From an uncultured Flavobacteriaceae bacterium (GTDB lineage Bacteria > Bacteroidota > Bacteroidia > Flavobacteriales > Flavobacteriaceae), in NCBI GenBank assembly GCA_905181625.1, contig CAJIYJ010000007.1, positions 372,001 through 436,000 of the forward strand: a DNA stretch of 64,000 nt, written 5' to 3'. The notes below the pieces were generated by a model that was given only the letters and a program-made list of their open reading frames with translations, made no database searches and was not told the origin of the DNA. Positions 45,808-56,409 of this stretch are shown one piece after another. Positions within the stretch are counted from its first letter, which is position 1; each line of letters begins with the position of its first letter. The translations under genes were made by a program, and so were the position numbers.

Positions 45808-46575
45808 TTATAGATTGAATATTTTAATAGCATTTTTTGTAGTTGCCTTAGCTATCTCTATTTCACTTATCTCATAAAGTTCAGATAATTTACTTAACAC
45901 ATAAGTTATGTAAGAACTTTCATTTCTTTTTCCACGAAAAGGAACGGGTGATAAATAGGGAGCATCCGTCTCTAAGACAAGATGTTGTAAGTCAATTTGA
46001 TTGATAAATTTATCTAAGCCTCCATTTTTAAAGGTGACTACACCTCCAATACCAAGTTTAAATCCTAATCTTATAGCTCTATTTGCTTGATCTAATGTAC
46101 CTGTAAAGCAATGAAATACACCACGAAGTTTTGTGCATTTTTCAGCGTCTAAAATTTCAAATATCTCATCAAACCCTTCTCTACAATGTATAACAATCGG
46201 CAAATCATTAGAAATAGCAAGTCTAATTTGAAACTCAAAAGCCTCTTGTTGCTGTTTTAAAAAAGTTTTGTCCCAATATAAGTCAATTCCAATTTCTCCA
46301 ATGGCCACATAGTTATGATTATCTAGATTTTGAACTACTAAGTCCAGCTCTTGCTTATAATTTTCTTTGACATATACTGGGTGAAGACCAGACATTAAAT
46401 GAATATTTGAGGGGTATTTTTTTTGTAAAAAATGCATCTGCTTCATATGAGAAGAGTCAATGGCTGGAAAGATGAATTTATCAATCCCGCTATTAATTGA
46501 TCTAGCTATTACCTTGTCGACATCATCATTAAACTGCTTAAGATATAAATGAGTGTGAGTATCTATTATTTGCAT
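45808..46575 (-). CDS. TatD-family metal-dependent deoxyribonuclease
   Basis: A 255-residue TIM-barrel hydrolase with the metal motif IDTHTHLYL at the N-terminus, then AIGEIGIDLYW, PIVIHCREGFDE, GVFHCFTG and LETDAPYLSP, all TatD signatures. TatD enzymes are 3'-5' exonucleases linked to DNA repair or decay. The length is normal. It diverges from the retropepsin relic next door. Confidence 0.93.
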   Translation of the reverse strand: MQIIDTHTHLYLKQFNDDVDKVIARSINSGIDKFIFPAIDSSHMKQMHFLQKKYPSNIHLMSGLHPVYVKENYKQELDLVVQNLDNHNYVAIGEIGIDLYWDKTFLKQQQEAFEFQIRLAISNDLPIVIHCREGFDEIFEILDAEKCTKLRGVFHCFTGTLDQANRAIRLGFKLGIGGVVTFKNGGLDKFINQIDLQHLVLETDAPYLSPVPFRGKRNESSYITYVLSKLSELYEISEIEIAKATTKNAIKIFNL

Positions 46576-46612
46576 AGGGCTAAGTTAATGTTTTAGATTA
46601 ATTTTGATTTTA

Positions 46613-47064
46613 ATGACTCAAACAAGGCACTTCTTTTTAAAAGCTCAAGGTTACACTAGTATTAATCTTAAAAAAACAGTTACAAATCATTTATCACATA
46701 GAAGCGGTCAATAAATAATGTAGAAGGTTTATTTATACTAGATACTGGAGCTTCTAATACCTGTACAGATTTAACGCAATTAGAAAAATTCAAATTAATT
46801 TCAGAAACTAGTGAAATAAAAGCGTCCAGTGCTACGGATTTACATGCAAGAAACTCAAGGTGTCTAAAAAAAATACAATCCAAATTGGAACAATGGCTTA
46901 GTAAATCATCCGTTCAATCAGTGTTATTTAATATGAATCATATTAATAAGTCCTTAAGTGAGAGAGAAGTTCAAAAAGTAGATGGGATAATAGGAGCCGA
47001 CATCTTAAATAAAGGGAAAGCCATTATAGATTATGAAAAAAATAGACTCTATCTAAAGCTCTAA
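46613..47064 (+). pseudogene. Decayed retropepsin-like aspartic protease
   Basis: The ATG at 46613 opens TRHFFLKAQGYTSINLKKTV and stops after 33 codons. Homology continues in other frames: the active-site stretch GLFILDTGASN, then MQETQG, KKNTIQIGTM, and the C-terminal VDGIIGADILNKGKAIIDY and NRLYLKL. At least four single-base shifts break it. The family is the small clan AA proteases common in Flavobacteriia, about 150 residues, usually intact. Most shifts are not at long homopolymers, so true decay is likelier here than in odhB. It overlaps the odhB end by 12 bases. Confidence 0.75.
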
Positions 47065-48272
47065 GGCTTTTTTAACATTTCCATCCATTAGTTTTTCAAT
47101 TGGATTTTCAAGGGCTTCTTTGATAGAGACTAAAAATCCTACAGATTCCTTGCCATCTATTATTCTATGATCATAAGAGAGTGCTAAATACATGATTGGA
47201 TGAACTTCAACCTTTCCGCTTACTGCAATAGGACGCTCAATTATATTATGCATTCCTAAAATTGCAGATTGAGGAGGATTAATTATTGGAGTGGAAAGCA
47301 TCGATCCAAACACTCCACCATTGGTTATAGTAAAAGTACCACCTGTCATTTCATCAACCGTAATTTCTCCATCTCTAGCTCTAATAGCCAGTCTTTTTAT
47401 TTCTTTTTCAATACCTGAGAAAGTTAATTTTTGAGCATCTCTAACTACAGGTACCATGAGTCCTTTTGGTCCTGAAACAGCAATACTTATGTCAAAGAAA
47501 TCATATTTAATCTGTTGATCTCCATCAATCATACTATTAACATCCGGAAATTCCTTTAAAGCTTGAACAGTCGCTTTTGTGAAAAAACTCATAAAACCAA
47601 GACCAACACCATGCTTTTCTTTAAACTCCTCTTTATATTGTTTTCTAAGTTCAAAAATTGGAGTCATGTTCACTTCATTAAAAGTAGTTAGCATCGCCGT
47701 TTGATTCTTAACAGCCACCAACCTTTGTGCTACTTTTCTTCTAAGCATTGAGAGCTTTTTAGACTCTATTTTTCGATTTTTTACTATGGCGTTTAAATCA
47801 ACTTTTGGAAGTGCTTTAAGCGCATCGTCTTTTGTAATTCTTCCTCCCCTACCTGATCCAGAAACAGTAGATGCAGAAATCTTTTTTTCATCTAATATTT
47901 TTGCTGCAGCTGGTGAAGGTGTTCCACTAGCAAAACTACTTTCTTCTATTTTAGTTTCAATTGGCTCTGATTGTTTTTGAATTGTTTTTTCAACAATTTT
48001 TTCTGTTGGTTTTTATTATTCGAAATTGGGGCTTTAGCAGAAGTGTCAATTAAACATATGACCGCTCCTACGTCTACCGCATCTCCTTCATTCGCTTTTA
48101 ACGTGATAACGCCACTTTCTTCCGCTGGAAGATCTAAAGTGGCCTTATCAGAATCTACTTCAGCAATCGTTTGATCTTTTTTAACGTAGTCTCCATCTTT
48201 TACAAGCCACTGAGCAATTTCAACTTCTGAAATTGATTCACCTGGTGACGGAACTTTCATTTCTAAAATCAT
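47053..48272 (-). pseudogene. odhB: 2-oxoglutarate dehydrogenase E2 (dihydrolipoyl succinyltransferase), one frameshift
   Basis: E2 carries succinyl groups on lipoyl-lysine in the TCA cycle. The lipoyl domain (MKVPSPGESISEVEIAQWL; lipoyl Lys in DSDKATLDLP) reads to a stop at 47946. The E3-binding domain ([34 protein letters not shown]) and the catalytic domain ([37 protein letters not shown] with the catalytic His and Asp) continue in another frame. One missing base in a T5 run at 48010-48014 explains the break. Because the enzyme is central and the rest is perfectly preserved, a sequencing error is the likeliest cause. odhA is at 56410-59166. Confidence 0.88.
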
Positions 48273-48317
48273 ACTATTTTATTTTTAAATAACTTTTTTC
48301 TTAAATTAAGAAAAAAA

Positions 48318-49628
48318 TTAATACCTATAATATTCAGGCTTATATGGTCCATCGACTTTAACGCCTATATATTTTGCTTGATCATGAGTCAATTCCTCTA
48401 GCTCAACACCAAGTCTACTCAAGTGTAACTTGGCAACCTTTTCATCTAAATGTTTTGGCAGCATATGTACTTTATTATCATATTTATCTGTATTTAACCA
48501 CAATTCTAATTGGGCCAAAGTTTGGTTGGTAAAAGAATTACTCATTACAAAGCTAGGGTGTCCGGTAGCACAACCTAAGTTAACAAGCCTGCCCTCTGCT
48601 AAAACAATAATATCTATACCATTAATATTATACAAATCGACTTGAGGCTTAATTTCATCTTTTGTATTTCCGTAATTTTTATTTAACCATTCCATATCAA
48701 TTTCATTATCAAAGTGTCCTATATTACAAACTATTACCTTGTCTTTCATTAACCTAAAATGTTCTTCTTTTAAAATATCTTTATTTCCAGTTGCCGTTAC
48801 AATTATATCAGCATTTCCAATTACTGTTTTCATTTTCTTTACTTCATGTCCATCCATCGAAGCTTGTAGGGCGCAAATTGGATCTACTTCAACAACAGTT
48901 ACTATAGCTCCCGCTCCACTAAATGAGGCAACGGTACCTTTTCCAACATCTCCATACCCAGCCACAACCACTCTTTTTCCAGCAATCATTATATCAGTCG
49001 CTCTTCTTACGGCGTCTACTGCACTTTCTTGACATCCATATTTATTATCAAATTTTGATTTGGTAACAGAATCATTTACATTTATTGCAGGTATGGGTAA
49101 AGTTCCATTTTTCACTCTTTCATACAACCTGTGTACTCCAGTGGTTGTTTCTTCAGATAAACCTTTTATTCCTTTAACTAATTCTGGATAATGATCTAAC
49201 ACCAAATTTGTTAAATCTCCACCATCATCTAAAATCATATTTAACGGTTTTTTATCTTCTCCAAAAAATACTGTTTGTTCTATACACCATTCAAACTCTT
49301 CTTCATTCATACCTTTCCAGGCATAAACAGGTATACCTGCTGCTGCTATTGCTGCTGCTGCATGATCTTGAGTAGAAAAAATATTACATGAACTCCAAGT
49401 AACATCCGCGCCTAATTCAACTAAAGTCTCTATTAGAACTGCTGTTTGAATAGTCATATGAAGACAGCCTGCTATTCTAGCTCCTTTTAATGGTTTAGTT
49501 TCACCATACTCTTCTCTAAGTGACATAAGACCTGGCATTTCAGCTTCAGCAAGGTTGATTTCTTTTCTTCCCCAATCAGCTAAAGAAATATCTTTTACTT
49601 TGAATGGAATGTGTTTTGTATTACTCAT
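48318..49628 (-). CDS. ahcY: S-adenosylhomocysteine hydrolase
   Basis: A 436-residue NAD-dependent enzyme that splits SAH to homocysteine and adenosine, clearing the product of SAM-dependent methylation. Signatures are [14 protein letters not shown] and the NAD-binding [20 protein letters not shown]; the C-terminus ends [11 protein letters not shown] with the conserved Lys-Tyr pair that reaches the partner active site. It lies 3 bases after metK and is coupled to it. Confidence 0.97.
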   Translation of the reverse strand: MSNTKHIPFKVKDISLADWGRKEINLAEAEMPGLMSLREEYGETKPLKGARIAGCLHMTIQTAVLIETLVELGADVTWSSCNIFSTQDHAAAAIAAAGIPVYAWKGMNEEEFEWCIEQTVFFGEDKKPLNMILDDGGDLTNLVLDHYPELVKGIKGLSEETTTGVHRLYERVKNGTLPIPAINVNDSVTKSKFDNKYGCQESAVDAVRRATDIMIAGKRVVVAGYGDVGKGTVASFSGAGAIVTVVEVDPICALQASMDGHEVKKMKTVIGNADIIVTATGNKDILKEEHFRLMKDKVIVCNIGHFDNEIDMEWLNKNYGNTKDEIKPQVDLYNINGIDIIVLAEGRLVNLGCATGHPSFVMSNSFTNQTLAQLELWLNTDKYDNKVHMLPKHLDEKVAKLHLSRLGVELEELTHDQAKYIGVKVDGPYKPEYYRY

Positions 49629-49631
49629 TTA

Positions 49632-50882
49632 TTATAGTTTTAATTTTAGTTTAATTTTATCTAGCATATCTAATTTTTCCCAAGTAAATAACTCAACTTC
49701 TAAAGTTTTTGATTCACCGTTTGGAGAGGTAAAAGTCTTAGTAACAAATTTTGATTTTCTCCCCATATGTCCATAGGCAGCAGTTTCCGTATAAATTGGA
49801 TTCCTTAATTTTAATCTTTTTTCAATAAAATAAGGACGCATATCAAAAATTTCTTCAACAATTTTAGCTAATTCACTATCATTCATAGAAATTTTTGATG
49901 TTCCATAAGTATTAACAAAGATGCCCATTGGCTTAGCCACTCCAATAGCGTAACTAACTTGAACCAAACATTCATCAGCCACACCTGCAGCAACTAAATT
50001 TTTAGCGATATGTCTTGTCGCATATGCAGCACTTCTATCTACTTTACTAGGATCTTTTCCTGAAAAAGCACCTCCTCCATGTGCACCTTTTCCTCCATAA
50101 GTATCTACAATAATTTTTCTTCCTGTTAAACCGGTATCTCCGTGTGGGCCACCTATAACAAATTTTCCTGTTGGATTTATGTGATACTCTATTTCATTAT
50201 TGAAAAAAGTTTTATAATCTGGATACTTATTTAATAATCTTGGTATTAGAATTGAAGTAATGTCCAGTTTAATTTTAGCTAACATTTTATCTTCAATATC
50301 AAAATCATCATGTTGAGTAGAAACTACTATAGCCACAATTTTTTCTGGCTTATTATCTTCAGAATATTGTAGTGTTACTTGGGATTTAGAATCAGGTCTT
50401 AAATAAGTTATTTCATTATTTTCTCTTCTTAATTCTGCTAATTCTATTAATATTTTATGGGATAAATCTAAAGCTAACGGCATATAGTCTTCTGTCTCAT
50501 TACAAGCGTATCCAAACATCATTCCTTGATCTCCAGCACCTTGATCTTCTGGATTTTTTCTCTCTACACCTTGATTTATATCAGATGATTGTTCATGTAT
50601 AGCAGAAAAAACACCACAAGAATTACCATCAAACATATATTCGCTTTTATTGTAGCCAATTTTGTTTATTACTCTTCTAGAAATTGCTTGAACATCAAGA
50701 TAAGTATTAGATTTAACCTCTCCGGCTAAGACGACTTGCCCTGTTGTTACTAAAGTCTCACAGGCTACTTTTGAATTAGGATCAAAAGCTAAAAAATTAT
50801 CAATTAGTGCATCACTAATTTGATCAGCAACTTTATCTGGATGCCCTTCACTAACTGATTCGGATGTAAAAAGGTAACTCAT
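49632..50882 (-). CDS. metK: S-adenosylmethionine synthetase
   Basis: A 416-residue enzyme that makes SAM from methionine and ATP. Motifs are [15 protein letters not shown], the hexapeptide GAGDQG in [15 protein letters not shown], and the glycine-rich loop [19 protein letters not shown]. Compared with typical bacterial MetK (about 385) it has a modest insert after [12 protein letters not shown]. It heads a metK-ahcY pair, with a 132-base AT-rich gap to metF and no riboswitch visible there. Confidence 0.97.
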   Translation of the reverse strand: MSYLFTSESVSEGHPDKVADQISDALIDNFLAFDPNSKVACETLVTTGQVVLAGEVKSNTYLDVQAISRRVINKIGYNKSEYMFDGNSCGVFSAIHEQSSDINQGVERKNPEDQGAGDQGMMFGYACNETEDYMPLALDLSHKILIELAELRRENNEITYLRPDSKSQVTLQYSEDNKPEKIVAIVVSTQHDDFDIEDKMLAKIKLDITSILIPRLLNKYPDYKTFFNNEIEYHINPTGKFVIGGPHGDTGLTGRKIIVDTYGGKGAHGGGAFSGKDPSKVDRSAAYATRHIAKNLVAAGVADECLVQVSYAIGVAKPMGIFVNTYGTSKISMNDSELAKIVEEIFDMRPYFIEKRLKLRNPIYTETAAYGHMGRKSKFVTKTFTSPNGESKTLEVELFTWEKLDMLDKIKLKLKL

Positions 50883-50942
50883 ATTTTATTGAAAATTTTT
50901 AAATTAAATACTTAAAACAGTTTATTCAAATTATTGTTCAAA

Positions 50943-50961
50943 ATTATTATTATTATTATTA
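50943..50961. repeat. ATT microsatellite between metF and metK
   Basis: Six ATT units in the 132-base gap upstream of metK. Copy-number change could shift spacing in the metK promoter. Nothing else is recognised in the gap. Confidence 0.6.
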
Positions 50962-51014
50962 ATTAAGCCATATTATATAAATTAATTTTAGTTGTTAATT
51001 AAAATTTTATTTAA

Positions 51015-51968
51015 CTAAAAAACTGATTGTGCAATCTTTTTAATATTAAGCGCTTTCCCCATTGAATAGTAGTGTAAAAAAGGAACGCCATGTTCTTTAA
51101 GTTCCTTGCTTTGCTGTATACACCACTCTATTCCAACCTGTTTAACTTGCGAGTTATCTTTGCATTTTATAACCTCTTTGATTAGAGTTTCAGGAAGGTC
51201 ACAATGAAATCTATGCGGAAGAATATTAAGTTGTTTTTTTGTTGAAATAGGCTTTAACCCTGGAATAATTGGCACTTTGATACCTTCTTTTTTACAAATA
51301 TTTTGAAATTCAAAGAACTTCTTATTGTCAAAAAACATTTGAGTTACTATATACTCAGCACCTAATTTAATTTTTTCTTTTAAAAAGTGAATATCACTTT
51401 CTAGACTTGGAGCTTCCATGTGTTTTTCAGGATAACCGGCCACTCCAATACAGAAATCAGTTTTAGAGGACACTTCAACTTCTTCCAAATATTTTCCTTT
51501 ATTTAAATCAGATATTTGATTAACTAGCTCGCTTGCATAGGAATGCCCTTCTTTATTTGGTGTGAAATAAGTTTCTGACTTAATGGCATCTCCTCTTAAG
51601 GCTACAATATTATTTATTCCTAGAAAATCCAAGTCAATTAAAAGATTTTCCGTTACCTCTTTACTAAAACCTCCACACAGAATATGAGGAACCGCATCTA
51701 CGTTATATTTGTTTTGAAGAGCAGCGCAAATACCAACTGTACCTGGACGTTTTCTTACTACTTTTTTTTGTAATAGTCCATTCCCTAAATCATTATAGAC
51801 ATGCTCTTCTCTATGGTAAGTGACATCAATAAAAGGAGGATTAAACTCCATCAAAGGATCAATATTATCAAAAATAGACTGTACATTATGACCTTTTACT
51901 GGTGGTAAAATTTCAAAAGTAAATTGAGTTTTTCCTTGAGCTTTTTTAATATGTTCTGTTACTTTCAT
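51015..51968 (-). CDS. metF: Methylenetetrahydrofolate reductase
   Basis: A 317-residue flavoenzyme that makes the 5-methyl-THF used by MetH. The TIM barrel begins TQFTFEILPPVKGHNVQSIF; DLDFLGINNIVALRGD, FCIGVAGYPEKHMEAPS and GAEYIVTQMFFDNKKFFEF follow, and the C-terminal GVPFLHYYSMGKA is typical. It starts 5 bases after the large metH piece and belongs to that operon. Confidence 0.96.
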   Translation of the reverse strand: MKVTEHIKKAQGKTQFTFEILPPVKGHNVQSIFDNIDPLMEFNPPFIDVTYHREEHVYNDLGNGLLQKKVVRKRPGTVGICAALQNKYNVDAVPHILCGGFSKEVTENLLIDLDFLGINNIVALRGDAIKSETYFTPNKEGHSYASELVNQISDLNKGKYLEEVEVSSKTDFCIGVAGYPEKHMEAPSLESDIHFLKEKIKLGAEYIVTQMFFDNKKFFEFQNICKKEGIKVPIIPGLKPISTKKQLNILPHRFHCDLPETLIKEVIKCKDNSQVKQVGIEWCIQQSKELKEHGVPFLHYYSMGKALNIKKIAQSVF

Positions 51969-51973
51969 TATTA

Positions 51974-54646
51974 TTAATTCAAATTAGGACCAAGCCATTT
52001 TTTAGCTTTTTCAATTGAAATATCTCTTCTTTTAGCGTAATCTTCTAATTGGTCTTGATTAATATTTCCCAATCCAAAATATTTTGCTTTTTCAGATCCA
52101 AAATAATACCCTGATACTGAAGAAGCGGGCCACATAGCTAAACTTTCCGTTAATTTGACCCCTATTGATTCTTCTACTTTTAACAAATCCCAAATTGTAC
52201 TCTTTTCTAAATGATCTGGACAAGCTGGATATCCCGGAGCTGGTCTTATTCCCTTATAAGACTCTTGAATTAATTCCTTATTGCTAAGTTTTTCATCAAA
52301 AGAATACCCCCACTTTTCCAGTCTTACATGCTTATGTAAGTATTCAGCATATGCTTCAGCGAATCTATCAGCTAAAGCCTTGACCATTATAGAACTATAA
52401 TCGTCAATTTTGTCTTCATATTCCTTTGAAAGTTCATCTGATCCAAAACCAGTACTAACACAAAAACAACCTATATAATCGTCTATTCCAGAATCTTTTG
52501 GTGCAATAAAATCTGATAGAGCCATATTTGGTTCTCCTTCTTTCTTTTTTAATTGCTGTCTTAGAGTTAAAAACTTAGCGATAGTTTCTGTTTTTTCTGA
52601 ATTATAGACTTCAATATCATCACCAATAGAATTAGCCGGAAATAATCCAAATATAGCTTTTGCAGTAAGAGATTTTTCTTTTAAAATTTTCTTTAGCATG
52701 ATCTGCCCATCTTCAAATAATTCTTTTGCTTGTTTTCCTGTCAATTCGTAATCAAAAATATCTGGGTATTTGCCGTGAAGCCCCCATGTATTAAAAAATG
52801 GCGACCAATCAATATAAGGAACAAGGGTTTCTAGTGAAATCTCTTCAATTATCTCGATTCCTAATTGTCTAGGCTTAACTGGGCTATATTGATTAAAATC
52901 AATTTGAAAATTATTGTTTTTAGAAGTTTTGTAATCTATATATCTTTTTTCACTTTTTTTATTTAAAAACTTTACTCTAAAATCAGTGTATTCTTTTTTA
53001 ATTCCATTCCAGTAATCTTCCTTTAAATCTTTATTAATTAAACTACTAGCAACCCCAACAGCCCTAGAAGCATCATTGACATGTACTACTGGCGAATCAA
53101 TTTCAGGAAAAATTTTAACTGCTGTATGAGCTTTGGAGGTTGTTGCACCACCAATTAGAAGAGGTGTTCTAATATTTAATCTTTTAAGTTCTTGTGCCAG
53201 AAAAACCATCTCGTCTAATGACGGAGTAATTAATCCTGACAGACCTATAATATCTACATTTTCTTCAATAGCTGTTTTGATAATTTTTTCTGGAGGCACC
53301 ATGACTCCTAAATCAATGATTTCAAAATTGTTACAAGCCAAAACAACACCCACTATGTTTTTACCTATATCATGAACATCCCCTTTTACTGTGGCCATTA
53401 AAATTTTTCCAGCAGAATTACTTGAACCATCTGTTTTAGAAGCTTCAATATATGGCAGTAAATAAGCAACCGCTTTTTTCATTACTCTAGCTGACTTTAC
53501 AACCTGAGGTAAAAACATTTTTCCCTCTCCAAACAAATCTCCAACTACATTCATACCGTCCATTAAATGACCTTCAATAACCATTATTGGTCTTTCTACA
53601 CTTAATCTAGCTAATTCTACATCATCTTCAATAAATTCATCTTTTCCATTAATTAATGAATAAGAAATTCTTTCTCGAAGCTCAAGGTTACGCCACTCTT
53701 TATTTACTGATTTTTTTTCTTTTTTATCACCCACAACACTTTCTGCGAAATCAAGTAATCTTTCAGTTGCATCCTCTCTTCTATCTAATAAAACATCTTC
53801 AACACGATCAAGTAAATCTTTAGGAATTTCATCATAAATTTCAAGCATATTAGGATTAACTATTCCCATATTCATACCATGTTTAATAGCATGATATAAA
53901 AATGCGGAATGCATGGCTTCCCTAACCGAATTATTTCCTCTAAATGAAAAGGAAACATTGCTAACTCCTCCACTAACACTAGCATAGGGTAAGTTAGTTC
54001 TAATCCATTTAGTGGCTAAAAAGAAATCTAATGCATTTTTACGATGCTCCTCCATTCCAGTAGCTACAGGGAAAATGTTCGGATCAAAAATTATGTCTTG
54101 AGGCTTAAAATTCACCTTATTAACTAATATATCATAGGATCTTTTACAAATCTCTATTCTTCTTTCTAAATTATCTGCTTGACCTTTTTCGTCAAAAGCC
54201 ATAACAATAACAGCTGCTCCGTATCTTTTAACAAGGCTAGCGCGGGTTATAAACTCCTCTTCTCCTTCTTTTAAACTTATTGAATTAACAACACTTTTTC
54301 CTTGAACTGTTTTAAGACCTGCTTCAATTATTTCCCATTTTGAACTATCAATCATAATAGGGACTCTTGAAATATCAGGTTCAGAAGCAATTAGGTTTAA
54401 AAATTTAGTCATTGCCTCAACTCCGTCAATCATTCCTTCATCCATGTTGATGTCAATAATTTGAGCACCCCCCTCGACCTGATCTCTTGCAACTTCTAAA
54501 GCTTCTGAAAATTTATCTTCTTCAATTAATCTTAAAAACTTCTTAGACCCAGTTACATTGGTTCTTTCTCCAACATTAATAAAGTTTGATTTTTCTGAAA
54601 CCACCAGTGGTTCTAATCCAGAAAGTATAAGATTTTTATCTGTCAT
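51974..54646 (-). CDS. metH: Cobalamin-dependent methionine synthase, folate/B12/reactivation polypeptide
   Basis: An 890-residue protein with the C-terminal three modules of MetH. The pterin-binding barrel is [16 protein letters not shown] and [13 protein letters not shown]. The cap and B12 domain contains the cobalt-ligand motif [14 protein letters not shown]. The SAM-binding reactivation domain contains [15 protein letters not shown] and ends KWLGPNLN. The homocysteine domain is a separate gene upstream that overlaps it by 4 bases (ATGA type). This split is a known Bacteroidota arrangement, not a break. Confidence 0.96.
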   Translation of the reverse strand: MTDKNLILSGLEPLVVSEKSNFINVGERTNVTGSKKFLRLIEEDKFSEALEVARDQVEGGAQIIDINMDEGMIDGVEAMTKFLNLIASEPDISRVPIMIDSSKWEIIEAGLKTVQGKSVVNSISLKEGEEEFITRASLVKRYGAAVIVMAFDEKGQADNLERRIEICKRSYDILVNKVNFKPQDIIFDPNIFPVATGMEEHRKNALDFFLATKWIRTNLPYASVSGGVSNVSFSFRGNNSVREAMHSAFLYHAIKHGMNMGIVNPNMLEIYDEIPKDLLDRVEDVLLDRREDATERLLDFAESVVGDKKEKKSVNKEWRNLELRERISYSLINGKDEFIEDDVELARLSVERPIMVIEGHLMDGMNVVGDLFGEGKMFLPQVVKSARVMKKAVAYLLPYIEASKTDGSSNSAGKILMATVKGDVHDIGKNIVGVVLACNNFEIIDLGVMVPPEKIIKTAIEENVDIIGLSGLITPSLDEMVFLAQELKRLNIRTPLLIGGATTSKAHTAVKIFPEIDSPVVHVNDASRAVGVASSLINKDLKEDYWNGIKKEYTDFRVKFLNKKSEKRYIDYKTSKNNNFQIDFNQYSPVKPRQLGIEIIEEISLETLVPYIDWSPFFNTWGLHGKYPDIFDYELTGKQAKELFEDGQIMLKKILKEKSLTAKAIFGLFPANSIGDDIEVYNSEKTETIAKFLTLRQQLKKKEGEPNMALSDFIAPKDSGIDDYIGCFCVSTGFGSDELSKEYEDKIDDYSSIMVKALADRFAEAYAEYLHKHVRLEKWGYSFDEKLSNKELIQESYKGIRPAPGYPACPDHLEKSTIWDLLKVEESIGVKLTESLAMWPASSVSGYYFGSEKAKYFGLGNINQDQLEDYAKRRDISIEKAKKWLGPNLN

Positions 54647-55641
54647 AATTGCTCTATTATTCTAGGTGAAAAATTCTTTGTTTCTTCAGCAATAAGTTTA
54701 ATATGTTCTGGCGTAGTTCCACAACAACCACCAATTATGTTCACGCATTTAGATTCTAAATACTCTCTAATCAAGACTCTCATTTCCTCAGCACTTTGGT
54801 CATATTCTCCAAAAGCATTCGGAAGACCTGCATTTGGGTGGGCTGATGTGTAGAATTCTGTAACCTTACTCAGTCTCTTCATATAAGGCAAAAGAAGGTC
54901 AGCCCCTAAAGCACAATTAAATCCTATACTCAAAAGTGGGATATGAGATAAAGAAGCTACAAAAGCTTCAACAGTTTGTCCTGAAAGAGTTCTTCCACTA
55001 GCATCGGTAATAGTTCCACTAACCATAATAGGCAACGAAATATTTCGCTCATTTAAAATAAGATCAATTGCAAATAAGGCCGCCTTAGCATTAAGCGTGT
55101 CAAAAACAGTTTCCACTAACAATATATCTACCTGACCATCGATAAGTGCATTAACCTGTTCTGAATAAGCTATAACCAAGTCATCAAAAGTAACCGCTCT
55201 ATATCCTGGATCATTAACATCAGGAGACATGCTGGCTGTTCTATTGGTTGGTCCAATTGAGCCCGCAACAAACCTAGGCTTACTTGAATCAATTAAAGTA
55301 TACTTATTAGCTGCTTCTTTAGCAATTTTTGCTGATTCATAATTTAAATCATAAACTATTGATTCCATGTCATAGTCTGACATTCCAATACTTGTGGATG
55401 AAAAAGTATTAGTTTCAATAATATCAGCACCAACCTCTAAATATTTTTCATGAATTGTTTTAATAGCCTCAGGTTGGGTTAAAGACAATAGATCATTATT
55501 CCCTTTAACGCTACTTGGGTAATTTTTAAAGCGCTCTCCCCTATAATCAGATTCGCTAAACTTGTACTGTTGTATCATGGTTCCCATAGCTCCATCGAGT
55601 ACTAGTATCCTGCTTTTTAAAATTTCAAAAAGGTTTTGCAT
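54643..55641 (-). CDS. metH: Methionine synthase, homocysteine-binding polypeptide
   Basis: A 332-residue homocysteine S-methyltransferase domain. It starts [20 protein letters not shown] and has zinc ligands in [10 protein letters not shown] and [13 protein letters not shown]. It supplies homocysteine to the larger MetH polypeptide encoded next. The genes overlap by 4 bases, so the subunits are made together. It lies 11 bases downstream of the DUF6580 gene. Confidence 0.95.
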   Translation of the reverse strand: MQNLFEILKSRILVLDGAMGTMIQQYKFSESDYRGERFKNYPSSVKGNNDLLSLTQPEAIKTIHEKYLEVGADIIETNTFSSTSIGMSDYDMESIVYDLNYESAKIAKEAANKYTLIDSSKPRFVAGSIGPTNRTASMSPDVNDPGYRAVTFDDLVIAYSEQVNALIDGQVDILLVETVFDTLNAKAALFAIDLILNERNISLPIMVSGTITDASGRTLSGQTVEAFVASLSHIPLLSIGFNCALGADLLLPYMKRLSKVTEFYTSAHPNAGLPNAFGEYDQSAEEMRVLIREYLESKCVNIIGGCCGTTPEHIKLIAEETKNFSPRIIEQL

Positions 55642-55652
55642 TAAAAATAAAT

Positions 55653-56204
55653 TTAAATATTGATTGGTTTTTTATTAAGTTTTGACATTTCAAAGACTCC
55701 AAATAAAAATGATGAATAAAATAAAAAGCCTAATAATGTTCCTTTATAAAATGGAATTGCTAGGACAAAGCAACTAATCAAGCCGTTAATAGTTAAGGGA
55801 TACATAGAGCCTGTCGCCCATACACCAAAATTTGTAATAACAAAAAAGACCAGACTTGATCCTATTGAAGTCATTAATACTTTTTTAAAGGTTATTTTTT
55901 TTAACAAAAAATAACCAAACAAAATAATTATTCCAAAAGAGGCATATTGCCAAATAAAACCAGGGTAAAACCAAGTAAATTGATCATAATAGTTTAAAAT
56001 GAAATTATTTATGATAAGATCGCTAAACCACAGCGATAAAATTGGAATAATAAAAGCATGATATCTATTACTTAAATAAGCACCTCCAAACAAAGCCATG
56101 GCTCCAATTGGTGTGAAGTTAGGCATATGAGGAATAATTCTTGTAAAAGAGGCAAATAATATCAATAAGATAATTCCAATAAATGATAAATTTATTTTAG
56201 TCAT
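55653..56204 (-). CDS. DUF6580-like membrane protein at the head of the metH operon
   Basis: A 183-residue membrane protein with about five to six helices (LSFIGIILLILFASFTRIIP; FTPIGAMALFGGAYLS; HAFIIPILSLWFSDLIINN; VFFVITNFGVWATGSMYP; CFVLAIPFYKGTLLGFLFYS). The NF-GVW-xxGxxYP stretch and PIGAMALF are hallmarks of the DUF6580 family, whose function is not established. Placement behind a SAM-II-type riboswitch and 11 bases before metH suggests a transporter feeding the methionine cycle, for example for cobalamin, a folate or methionine. That role is inference. Confidence 0.8.
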   Translation of the reverse strand: MTKINLSFIGIILLILFASFTRIIPHMPNFTPIGAMALFGGAYLSNRYHAFIIPILSLWFSDLIINNFILNYYDQFTWFYPGFIWQYASFGIIILFGYFLLKKITFKKVLMTSIGSSLVFFVITNFGVWATGSMYPLTINGLISCFVLAIPFYKGTLLGFLFYSSFLFGVFEMSKLNKKPINI

Positions 56205-56263
56205 ATTTAATAAATTAAAAAAAGTAGTTGAGTTGGGTAAAAAATAGTAGGAAATGAATTCAT

Positions 56264-56314
56264 ATCTGTTTTAGCTTTTTTTATTGAGGTGGCAATCAGT
56301 CAAAATTTTCCTCT
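56264..56314 (-). promoter_or_regulatory. SAM-II-type riboswitch upstream of DUF6580-metH-metF
   Basis: On the minus strand: P1 5' strand gagg, loop attttgactgattgc, P1 3' strand cctc, then aataaaaaa and the conserved agctaaaa tail. A pseudoknot can form between loop ctg..gc and tail gc..cag, matching the loop/tail pairing of SAM-II (SAM_alpha). P1 is short (4 bp). A TATATTTG -7 box lies 12 bases upstream. Confidence 0.75.
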
Positions 56315-56325
56315 TATAATTAATG

Positions 56326-56333
56326 CAAATATA
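56326..56333 (-). promoter_or_regulatory. Promoter -7 box of the SAM-II/metH transcript
   Basis: TATATTTG on the minus strand predicts a start near 56319, so the transcript opens with the riboswitch. The layout mirrors the TPP case at 16136. Confidence 0.55.
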
Positions 56334-56409
56334 TAAATTTTTATTAAACTATAAACTTAAATATTAGTTAGAAATAAATGATTTTAAACATATCATATTC
56401 TAAATACAA

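Noticed and set aside
46680-46883. Minus-strand 67-residue frame
   Set aside because: It is antisense to the retropepsin relic, whose plus-strand motifs are clear.
48005-48020. Programmed frameshift in odhB
   Set aside because: No known programmed slippage exists in this family, no stimulatory structure is evident, and the site is a simple T5 run typical of sequencing indels.
50883-51014. SAM riboswitch upstream of metK
   Set aside because: The gap is AT-rich with an ATT repeat but has no recognisable aptamer; the SAM-type element is upstream of DUF6580 instead.
51974-55641. MetH as a broken gene
   Set aside because: The two polypeptides divide cleanly at a domain border with a 4-base ATGA overlap, a known two-gene form in Bacteroidota.
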